A DNA stretch of 64,000 nucleotides from Cyclobacteriaceae bacterium (GTDB lineage: Bacteria > Bacteroidota > Bacteroidia > Cytophagales > Cyclobacteriaceae): assembly GCA_019638395.1 (NCBI GenBank), contig JAHBTX010000002.1, positions 894,507-958,506 on the forward strand. The letters run 5' to 3'. The notes under the pieces were generated by a model. It was not told the DNA's origin. It ran no database searches and saw only the letters and a program-made list of their open reading frames with translations. Made by a program: the position numbers and the translations under genes. Of the stretch, positions 26,022 to 32,986 are shown piece by piece (the stretch's first letter is position 1; every line of letters starts with the position of its first letter).

Positions 26022-27678
26022 TGCCATTCAATTTAATGCTCAGGTTCCGGCAAGTGTGGTAATCACTGTTGCTGTTTTGTTATTCGCAATTTTTAGTTGG
26101 CTTGAATGGAAACGGCAGGCTCGATTTTTTTATGCGCGTTTAATTGCCTTGCTCATTGCAATACTGAGTTTAACAGCATTTGTATTGCGTCCTGCGTATT
26201 CTACTAATTCAGATTCTGCGGGTGTGATCGTGCTTACACCGGGCTACAATAAATCATCAGCGGATAGTCTTAAAAAGATTTATCAGCATTACCATGTAGT
26301 GGCGACTGAACAGTTGGATAAAATCAACCAGTTGCTAGAATACAAAGATCAGATTCGGTTTGTGTTAGGTGTGGGACTACCAGCATACGTGTTACCCGAT
26401 TCAGGTTTTAATTTTTTAGCAAGCCCGCTTCCAACAGGAATAACACAGTTGCAGGTACCTGCAAAATTAATTGCCAATCGCAAGGCAAGTCTTAGTGGTG
26501 TATGGCATGGTGAGCCGGGTACTTTAACGTTGATTGGTCCTGAGGGAAAAATAGATTCTACTTCGGTAAGTGCAGGTTCATTTCAGCTTTCATTTATTCC
26601 GCAACAGCCCGGTAAATTTTTATACGAATTGGAGATTGATGGTAAGAAAGAATTACTGCCCTTGGAAATACACGCGCCCAAACCTTTAGATGTATTGATT
26701 CTGCAACAATATCCGTCAGCCGAAATTCGGTATTTGAAAAACTTTCTGATTGATCAGGGACACCGCGTGGTAGTTCGTACACAAATTTCAAAAAACAACT
26801 TCAGGTTTGAATTTGGTAATCGGGCTCCGGCCACGCTCTCGCGAATTACTACCGAGGCATTAAGTGATTTTGATTTATTGGTATTGGCCAATGAAAGTGC
26901 TGCGCTGGATGAAGCAGCCATTAAAGATGCGTTGCGAACCGGATTAGGTGTATTGTGGCTGCCATCTGAAAATGAGTTGGGAAAACCGCCTCTTGGTTTT
27001 GAGTTTGTAAAAGTTAATGCTGATACCGCGCTGGTGAATTTCGAAGATCAAACAGTTACACTATCGGCATGGCCTGTTAATGCAAGGAAAGATTTCGCGA
27101 TCATTAAAAACAAAAATCGCGTGCTGGCCGGCTATAAGCGATTGGGCGCTGGTAAAGTTGGCTATCAATTATTGACAGAGACGTATCCACTAATTGCAAA
27201 AGGACAAGCAAAGATTTACAATCACGTATGGACAAACGTAGTGGAAACGCTGGCGCGGATTTCTGCACAATCCACCGCTATGAAAATTACAAACTCTTTT
27301 CCGGTTTACCCGGATGAACCACTCAACATTGAAGTGCTTGCTACTAACCCCGAAGTATATTTGGACAGCACACGGTTACCGCTGCTTGAACATGCAGTAA
27401 TAGATAATTTGTGGAGTGCCACTGCGTGGGCCAAAGAAAATGGGTGGCATCAAATACTGTCGGCAACCGATTCAGTGACAACTAATTTTTTTGTTCCTGA
27501 TTTTAATTCGTGGGTTGCGTTGCGGGCAGCAAACCTACAAAAGGCTACCAAAGAAAAAGCGGGAGGTTCATTAAAGTTTGAGGCGGATAAACTCAGTTAC
27601 AAAACTGTTTCTCCAATCTTGTTTTTTGTGCTGTTTGTTTTGGCGATTGGATTTTTGTGGTTAGCGCCTAAGTTGTAG
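26014..27678 (+). CDS. membrane protein with GATase-like domain, end of the Bat-like operon
   Basis: A 554-residue protein with two N-terminal helices (VVITVAVLLFAIFSWL and LIALLIAILSLTAFVL) and one near the C-terminus (ILFFVLFVLAIGFLWL). Between them a class I glutamine-amidotransferase-like fold can be seen (VLILQQYPSAEIRYLKNFL, later LGVLWLPSENE), as in large membrane proteins that end Bat-like operons. No catalytic Cys triad is apparent, so it is probably a binding domain. It is the last of six genes that overlap or nearly touch, and its final 11 bases overlap a convergent toxin gene. Confidence 0.75.
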   Translation: MISAIQFNAQVPASVVITVAVLLFAIFSWLEWKRQARFFYARLIALLIAILSLTAFVLRPAYSTNSDSAGVIVLTPGYNKSSADSLKKIYQHYHVVATEQLDKINQLLEYKDQIRFVLGVGLPAYVLPDSGFNFLASPLPTGITQLQVPAKLIANRKASLSGVWHGEPGTLTLIGPEGKIDSTSVSAGSFQLSFIPQQPGKFLYELEIDGKKELLPLEIHAPKPLDVLILQQYPSAEIRYLKNFLIDQGHRVVVRTQISKNNFRFEFGNRAPATLSRITTEALSDFDLLVLANESAALDEAAIKDALRTGLGVLWLPSENELGKPPLGFEFVKVNADTALVNFEDQTVTLSAWPVNARKDFAIIKNKNRVLAGYKRLGAGKVGYQLLTETYPLIAKGQAKIYNHVWTNVVETLARISAQSTAMKITNSFPVYPDEPLNIEVLATNPEVYLDSTRLPLLEHAVIDNLWSATAWAKENGWHQILSATDSVTTNFFVPDFNSWVALRAANLQKATKEKAGGSLKFEADKLSYKTVSPILFFVLFVLAIGFLWLAPKL

Positions 27679-27982
27679 GTGGATTTAAAATTCTTTCTAA
27701 GTTTTTTGGATCTTGACGGCTGTCCCAAATAGTAAGTAAAATAATTTTGGTCTCGGTCTCCTCGTAAATCAAAAAGTAATCTCTTACAATTTTGATTCTC
27801 GCTTTAGCATCGTCTGTTCGTTTTCCGATTTGAGGAAATTCGCCTATGAGTTTTATGGCCTCTCTGAACTTTCTGTCAAGTGTTTTACTGTAAGTAGTGG
27901 ACTGGTTATGAACATTCCAAAATGAGAGGATTTGTTTCCGATCGCGCTGAGTACGAGCTGACCAGATTACTTGTTTAGCCAT
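27668..27982 (-). CDS. RelE/ParE-type toxin
   Basis: A 104-residue member of the RelE/ParE toxin superfamily. The sequence runs VIWSARTQRDRKQIL at the start, then FPQIGKRTDDAKARIKIVRDYFLIYEE, then IILLTIWDSRQDPKNL, which is the usual pattern of strands and basic residues. Such proteins either cleave mRNA at the ribosome or poison gyrase; the sequence does not decide between these. The gene overlaps the upstream antitoxin gene by 16 bases, the standard antitoxin-first layout. Confidence 0.88.
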   Translation of the reverse strand: MAKQVIWSARTQRDRKQILSFWNVHNQSTTYSKTLDRKFREAIKLIGEFPQIGKRTDDAKARIKIVRDYFLIYEETETKIILLTIWDSRQDPKNLERILNPPTT

Positions 27983-28203
27983 TCATCAATTTCCTTGTCA
28001 GCTTCTTCTGTTGACATAAACTGGCCGTTCTTAATTTGTTCTCTTGCTTCCCGAATAGCCTGCGTTTGTTGTTCATTCAGTTTATATACTTCGATATTTT
28101 CTGACTCAATTCCAAGCAAACGAAATACCTCTTCAAGAATTCGCTCGTCTTCCGTTGTTTGAATCCTATCAATTAGTTTACTTTTTAGTTCCAAAGCCGA
28201 CAT
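27967..28203 (-). CDS. antitoxin of the RelE/ParE-type pair
   Basis: A 78-residue acidic protein, MSALELKSKLIDRIQ at the start and EADKEIDEWLNK at the end, with a helical middle. It resembles small antitoxins of Bacteroidota that pair with RelE/ParE toxins; the unstructured, acidic C-terminal half is the likely toxin-binding part. It is the promoter-proximal gene and its end overlaps the toxin start. It probably also represses the pair, but I could not identify an operator upstream. Confidence 0.82.
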   Translation of the reverse strand: MSALELKSKLIDRIQTTEDERILEEVFRLLGIESENIEVYKLNEQQTQAIREAREQIKNGQFMSTEEADKEIDEWLNK

Positions 28204-28261
28204 AAGAAGTTAATTTAGATTGAAGATAACAGATTTTTTGTACTTCAACCAATTGGGCACA

Positions 28262-28760
28262 TTTCAAATTGTTGCACCAAAACATTCGACCCCTACGGGG
28301 TCGCTTTTGATTATTATGATATTTCTACCAATATCCGACTCCTAACGGAGTCTTATTTCACCTCAGAATCCCGATAAGGATTTGATTTAGGAAGAACCCC
28401 AAAGTCGAACCGATTACATTGGTATCTAGTGTTGAAGATACTCTACTCCTAACGCAGCCTTATTTCACCTTGGAATCCCGATAAGGATTTGATTTAGGGA
28501 GAACCCCAAAGTCGAACCGATTACATGGGTATCTAGTGTTGAAGATACTCTACTCCTAACGCAGCCTTATTTCACCTTGGAATCCCGATAAGGATTTGAT
28601 TTAGGGAGAACCACAAAGTCGAACCGATTACATTGGTATCTAGTGTTGAAGATACTCTACCTACTAACGGAATACCTGAAATCCCGATAGGGATTTAATG
28701 TTGGTAGAAAGCTAGAACCAAGAGGCCGAGTCGATCCCGTAGGGATCGAATGTTGAAGTA
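28262..28760 (+). repeat. multi-palindrome element, copy 2 (expanded)
   Basis: Same order as the copy at 19721-19907: start TTTCAAATTGTTGCA, then CGACCCCTACGGGGTCG (28287-28303, perfect), GACTCCTAACGGAGTC (28337-28352), AATCCCGATAAGGATT-type units, a final intact AAATCCCGATAGGGATTT near 28679-28696 followed by AATGTTGGTAG, and CGATCCCGTAGGGATCG (28732-28748) followed by AATGTTGAAG. The extra length relative to copy 1 comes from an internal tandem expansion. Confidence 0.85.
28338..28658 (+). repeat. three tandem 107-bp units
   Basis: The block starting ACTCCTAACG recurs at 28338, 28445 and 28552, exactly 107 bases apart, with only a few substitutions between units. Each unit contains an AATCCCGATAAGGATT palindrome and a GTGTTGAAGATACTCTA end. 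The second and third units share changes (GCAGCC in place of GAGTCT) absent from the first, so they duplicated last. A fourth, diverged unit follows. Confidence 0.9.
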
Positions 28761-28794
28761 ACCCTCAACAATTTTTGAAATACCCAATCAAATC

Positions 28795-29289
28795 TCAATT
28801 TCGAAAATCCGGATTCCACGTAAGTGAGTCTTCCACTTGCGATACAATTCGAGATGAACCGGAGACGATAATTTCATTGCCCCACTGCACGGTAACAGTT
28901 TCAACACCATTCCAATAATTGAATAATTTATAAAACCAACCGGTGGCCACAAATCGGGATTGAGTGTCCGTGGTTACATCAGCGCGAACCCCTTTATTCA
29001 AAATTTGTTGATTGAGCTTGTCTTTAAACGACTCGATATTTTGATAGTCGTTTACAAACAATAAAACTTTCCTACCCGTGTATGTAAAAACAGAGGCCAG
29101 TAATATGGGCTGTAACCCCCCTAAAACCCAATTACTGAGAGAATATTCCAATAACGCTTTGCCACTGAGAAAATTGAGCAAAACAATAAAGCCGTTTAAA
29201 GCTAAAAGCAAAAGAAGAACGCTTCGAATAAAGATTTTAAATTGTAAAGGAGCTATTTCTTTTCGGATACGCATATTTTTAATCGGCAT
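28795..29289 (-). CDS. hypothetical membrane protein
   Basis: A 164-residue protein of unknown family. A basic start (MPIKNMRIRKEIAPLQFK) leads into two transmembrane helices (SVLLLLLALNGFIVLLNFL and WVLGGLQPILLASVFTYT), followed by about 90 soluble residues, probably cytoplasmic, ending WNPDFRN. An alternative start lies five codons in. Its ATG shares one base with the stop of the upstream gene (TAATG), so the two are very likely co-translated. Confidence 0.65.
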   Translation of the reverse strand: MPIKNMRIRKEIAPLQFKIFIRSVLLLLLALNGFIVLLNFLSGKALLEYSLSNWVLGGLQPILLASVFTYTGRKVLLFVNDYQNIESFKDKLNQQILNKGVRADVTTDTQSRFVATGWFYKLFNYWNGVETVTVQWGNEIIVSGSSRIVSQVEDSLTWNPDFRN

Positions 29290-29519
29290 TAAACTCGATT
29301 CTTTGCATGCTTTCTTACAGCTTTAACTTCTTTATTGATTTCATCCATTGTCATTTTGGAAAGCCCATACTTTTCAGCAAGCTCTATTGTTTTATTTAAG
29401 TTTTGCTTAATTAATTCTTGACTAACTAACTCCAAAAATTCTGAAAATGAAATTTTATCTTTTTTGATTCCAAATTTATCAAGTTCTAATTCTGAAATCG
29501 AAACATTTAATGTTCTCAT
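29289..29519 (-). CDS. small antitoxin-like hypothetical protein
   Basis: A 76-residue protein, MRTLNVSISELELDKFGI at the start, mostly helical and charged, ending EVKAVRKHAKNRV. I prefer the ATG at 29519; the open frame extends 20 codons further, but the upstream part (NLEFCKFDRQTFIIC) reads like translated promoter. On the reverse strand TATAATTTG ends one base before this ATG. The N-terminal strand-then-helix pattern resembles small DNA-binding antitoxins, but I do not recognise a family. Its stop overlaps the start of the membrane-protein gene. Confidence 0.6.
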   Translation of the reverse strand: MRTLNVSISELELDKFGIKKDKISFSEFLELVSQELIKQNLNKTIELAEKYGLSKMTMDEINKEVKAVRKHAKNRV

Positions 29520-29601
29520 ACAAATTATAAATGTTTGTCTGTCAAATTTACAAAATTCTAAATTCCTTTTGGGTGTCATCAGTGATTTGTCATACCCCGC
29601 C

Positions 29602-31293
29602 TTACTTATAGAACTTCCAGCTCGTTTTAAAATCGCGCGTAAGCGGTTGATTGGTTAAGATGGCGCGTACCATTTCAACCGGCATGCTGTTTTCGCGTAG
29701 CACAGCATCGTGAAATTGTTTATAGGTCATCTTACCGCTATCAACCAATTCTTTCTTTAAGGCATAAAACTGAAAGCCGCCCGTCATGTACGCCAATTGA
29801 TATAATGGCCCGTAGTTAGCAGTAAAACTTCTGCGCACTTCACCTTCGGCATTGGCGCGTTCAAAACCAACGCGATCCACCAAAAAGTCGATACACTGTT
29901 GTGGCGTCCATTTGCCTAAATGATAATTGAGTGAAAAGATAATCCGCGCACAACGGTGCATGCGCCAGAACAACATCCCAATTTTATCTTCAGGCCCACG
30001 TGGAAAATTCATATCCCACAAGATCAATTCCCAATACAACGCCCAGCCTTCGGTCCAGAAAGGGGTTCGGTAATGCCGATACGTTTTGTACCGATTGTTC
30101 ATAAACCCTTGCAGGTGATGGCCGGCAATTAATTCGTGATGCACCGTGGCCCGTGAGAAGTGTGGGTTGTTACCGCGCATGCTCATTAATTTGGCTTCAT
30201 GATCCATCGCATCGGTTGGGTAAGAAATCTGCAACACTTCGCCACCTAAAAAGAACGGACTAATTAATTGTTGGCGTGGTGGAATCATGCGCATGCGCCA
30301 GGTTTCTTCGGCAATAGGCGGAATGGTGAGCAAATCGTTTTTCTTAAGAAACGCGATCGATTCATCATACAACTTTAGCATGGCCTCGGGTTGTTGCCCT
30401 TCCGGCACATAACTTTGTTTTACTTTTTCCTGCGCGGCTTTCCAGTTATCACCAAAGCCCATCTCGCGGCTGGCTTTTAATAATTCGGCATCGCACCACG
30501 CAAATTCCTTGTTGGCAATGTTTACTAACTCTTCGGGTGAGTAAGGTATCATTTCCAGTTGCAGCAGGCGCAACAACTCATCGCGGCCAATCGGATTGCC
30601 GATAATGCCACTGCCATCATCTTTGGGGCGTGTAGCCGAATCGATTTTGGTTTTGAGTGCGTTGGCATATTTGGTTAGTACACTATCCAGTTGCTGATAC
30701 GGCCGCTTTACCCACCAGGTAAATTGCGGATCATATCCTTCATAAAAATCATATACACTTTTTAGGGCAGCTTGCTGGCCACCGATGATGCTGGCCGCAC
30801 GGTTAGCTAATGCGGCTGTTACGTTTGGTTCTTGTGCAAGTTTTTGCATCGCACCCTGAACGCTTTTTTTAATATCGTTTAACTGCTGTGCCACTTCATC
30901 GCTTTTAAGGTGTAAACCGCGCCTGCGTTTCTTTTCTATTTCATAAACCGGGTTGGCATAGGCTGTTAACTTGCTTACCTGGGTAGCTTCTTTTTCTTCC
31001 TGCGCCAATAATCCCAGTTCATTTTCAAAAATGCGCTTCATCATAATGTAATCCACCTTGCCTCCGGTAGAAAAACTTTCGAAGGGCAATTGTTGCAGGC
31101 GGGTGAGGTAGTCTTTATAAAATTGGTTGAAGCGATCTCTGCGCTCTTGCGTGCCTTGTACAAAGTAGAACCGCTCCAGACTACCGCGGTCAGCTTCGTA
31201 TTGCACAATTAGCGGGTAAACCTCGCTGGGCATTTCGGTTTGCCCGAAGGAATAAAATGTAACAACGAATAAAAATAAGGTGAGCGCGCGCAT
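29602..31293 (-). CDS. secreted DUF885 family hydrolase
   Basis: A 563-residue exported DUF885 protein, a zinc-metallopeptidase-like family. A signal peptide (MRALTLFLFVVTFYSFGQ) leads a long helical chain. The metal-binding motif HHELIAGHHLQ sits at about residue 382 and is followed by FWTEGWALYWEL, which supplies the third ligand, as in neurolysin-like folds. Length matches the family. Substrates are unknown; peptidase or dipeptide hydrolase activity is inferred. It is a single gene divergent from the MATE exporter. Confidence 0.9.
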   Translation of the reverse strand: MRALTLFLFVVTFYSFGQTEMPSEVYPLIVQYEADRGSLERFYFVQGTQERRDRFNQFYKDYLTRLQQLPFESFSTGGKVDYIMMKRIFENELGLLAQEEKEATQVSKLTAYANPVYEIEKKRRRGLHLKSDEVAQQLNDIKKSVQGAMQKLAQEPNVTAALANRAASIIGGQQAALKSVYDFYEGYDPQFTWWVKRPYQQLDSVLTKYANALKTKIDSATRPKDDGSGIIGNPIGRDELLRLLQLEMIPYSPEELVNIANKEFAWCDAELLKASREMGFGDNWKAAQEKVKQSYVPEGQQPEAMLKLYDESIAFLKKNDLLTIPPIAEETWRMRMIPPRQQLISPFFLGGEVLQISYPTDAMDHEAKLMSMRGNNPHFSRATVHHELIAGHHLQGFMNNRYKTYRHYRTPFWTEGWALYWELILWDMNFPRGPEDKIGMLFWRMHRCARIIFSLNYHLGKWTPQQCIDFLVDRVGFERANAEGEVRRSFTANYGPLYQLAYMTGGFQFYALKKELVDSGKMTYKQFHDAVLRENSMPVEMVRAILTNQPLTRDFKTSWKFYK

Positions 31294-31426
31294 GGTCTTT
31301 TTGTTTTTAGAAAGCTAAAGTTTTTTCAGAGAAAATTTTACAAATTGATATGGATGTGGCAAACTGTGATGCTATGCGGTATAATTTTCTTTACAACATA
31401 GGCACATGGGGAACATATAAGATTAT

Positions 31427-31434
31427 TACCTTCG
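31427..31434 (+). promoter_or_regulatory. -7 promoter element for the MATE gene
   Basis: TACCTTCG, a one-base variant of TAnnTTTG, ends ten bases before the ATG, leaving a very short leader. Confidence 0.4.
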
Positions 31435-31444
31435 CCACCGCTTT

Positions 31445-32782
31445 ATGGAACTTCGCTTAACCACCGGCTACAAACAAATTCTTTTTATGGCATTGCCAAT
31501 CTCTTTGGCTATGCTGGTGCCGCAGATCAACTTCATTACCAATAATATTTTTCTGGGTATGCTGGGCGAGCAGCAATTGGCCAGTGCCGGCATCACCGGT
31601 GTGTACTACCTGATTTTTGCCGTGATTGGTAATGGATTGAATAACGGCTTGCAAGCCTTGATTGCCCGCAGGGCCGGTCAAAACCTTCCGAAGGAGATAG
31701 GGCGATTGTTTTATAATGGAGTTTGGGTGGCGTTAACCATTGCCGCGCTGGGTATTACCGCTACCTATTTGTTTGCGCCAATGGTAATGCGCGCCTTTAT
31801 TCACGATGCCGCCATTGCCGATCAGGTCATAAACTTTTTACTGATACGAATCTGGGGCTTGCCCTTTCTTTACTTATATGTAATGCGTAATGCCTTGCTG
31901 GTAGGCACTAACCAAACACGGTTTTTAGTTTGGGGAACATTAGCCGAGGCATTGGTTAACATTGGTTTAGATTATACCATGATCTTCGGTCATTTTGGAT
32001 TTCCGGCAATGGGTTTTAATGGGGCAGCATATGCATCCATCATTGCCGAAGCATCTGGCTTGTTGGTAATCTATGCGGTAATTCATGTAAAAGGTATTCA
32101 CAAATCGTTTGCCTTTTTTGAGCAAACTAAAGTAGATTTCTCGGTTATCAAACTGATCTTAACAATCTCGGCCCCGTTAATTGTGCAGTTCGCCATCAGC
32201 ATTATGAGCTGGGAATACTTTTATATTCTGGTAGAGCATCACGGCCCCAGGGCTTTGGCTATCAGCAATACCATGCGTAACATCTTTGGTCTGTTTGGAA
32301 TTTTTTGTTGGGCCTTTGCGGCCACAACCAATACCATGGTAAGTAATATAATTGGGCAGGGAAGAACAGAAGAGGTAATGCCGTTGATCCGGAGAGTGGT
32401 GCGCATGAGTTTAGGGATCAGTTTCTTTATTTTTATTATTCTAAACCTGATACCCGAATGGTTTTTATCGTTTTACAGCCAAGGCGATGAATTTATTACC
32501 GAAGCCGTTCCAATCGTACGCATTGTTTCGTTCGCACTTTTAATGATGTCGTTTGGCACCATCTGGTTAAATGCAGTAACCGGCACCGGTAACTCGCGCG
32601 TAAACCTGCTGATTGAATTAATTACGATTGTGATTTACGTGGTGTATGTATATGTGGTGTTGGAATACCTGAATCTTTCTGTAGGATGGGGCTGGGTAAG
32701 CGAGTGGGTGTATTGGCTTAGTATGTTTTCGATGGCATTTTTTTATATGAAGTCAGGCCGGTGGAAAGGGAAAACAATTTAA
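31445..32782 (+). CDS. MATE family multidrug efflux transporter
   Basis: A 445-residue inner-membrane antiporter of the MATE family with about twelve transmembrane helices in two similar halves. The opening LTTGYKQILFMALPISLAML and the segment VPQINFITNNIFLGMLG correspond to helices 1 and 2. Such proteins export cationic drugs or metabolites in exchange for protons or sodium. No regulator is adjacent. It stands alone between a hydrolase on the other strand and a TonB-plug protein. Confidence 0.92.
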   Translation: MELRLTTGYKQILFMALPISLAMLVPQINFITNNIFLGMLGEQQLASAGITGVYYLIFAVIGNGLNNGLQALIARRAGQNLPKEIGRLFYNGVWVALTIAALGITATYLFAPMVMRAFIHDAAIADQVINFLLIRIWGLPFLYLYVMRNALLVGTNQTRFLVWGTLAEALVNIGLDYTMIFGHFGFPAMGFNGAAYASIIAEASGLLVIYAVIHVKGIHKSFAFFEQTKVDFSVIKLILTISAPLIVQFAISIMSWEYFYILVEHHGPRALAISNTMRNIFGLFGIFCWAFAATTNTMVSNIIGQGRTEEVMPLIRRVVRMSLGISFFIFIILNLIPEWFLSFYSQGDEFITEAVPIVRIVSFALLMMSFGTIWLNAVTGTGNSRVNLLIELITIVIYVVYVYVVLEYLNLSVGWGWVSEWVYWLSMFSMAFFYMKSGRWKGKTI

Positions 32783-32858
32783 CAACAACACGGCACCATA
32801 ATAAATTCTTTAAGTCTGATTAACTCACTATCTGGTGGTTCCAAACTGGCAATTTTTT

Positions 32859-32866
32859 TATCTTAG
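32859..32866 (+). promoter_or_regulatory. -7-like element upstream of the TonB-plug gene
   Basis: TATCTTAG differs from TAnnTTTG at one position. It lies seven bases before the first possible ATG and 120 bases before the preferred one. Confidence 0.3.
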
Positions 32867-32986
32867 TACCTGATGTTACGTAGCGCATTGGCTTTACGTT
32901 CCGGCCTTTCCAGCCAATCGTTATCAGAAAAAACTTACAGAATTAGATTTACAGATAGTCAGCGCGAAATAAAATTAAAACGATAC

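Larger units (their letters stand above)
28204..28794. other. gene-free region filled with palindromic repeats
   Basis: This 591-base gap has no credible gene. About 500 bases are repeat: a palindromic element starting at 28262 whose middle is tandemly tripled, ending near 28760. The first 58 bases are AT-rich and must contain the promoter of the toxin-antitoxin pair. Confidence 0.75.

Noticed and set aside
28262-28760. CRISPR array
   Set aside because: The 107-base units repeat as a whole with no unique spacers between short repeats, and no cas genes are present.
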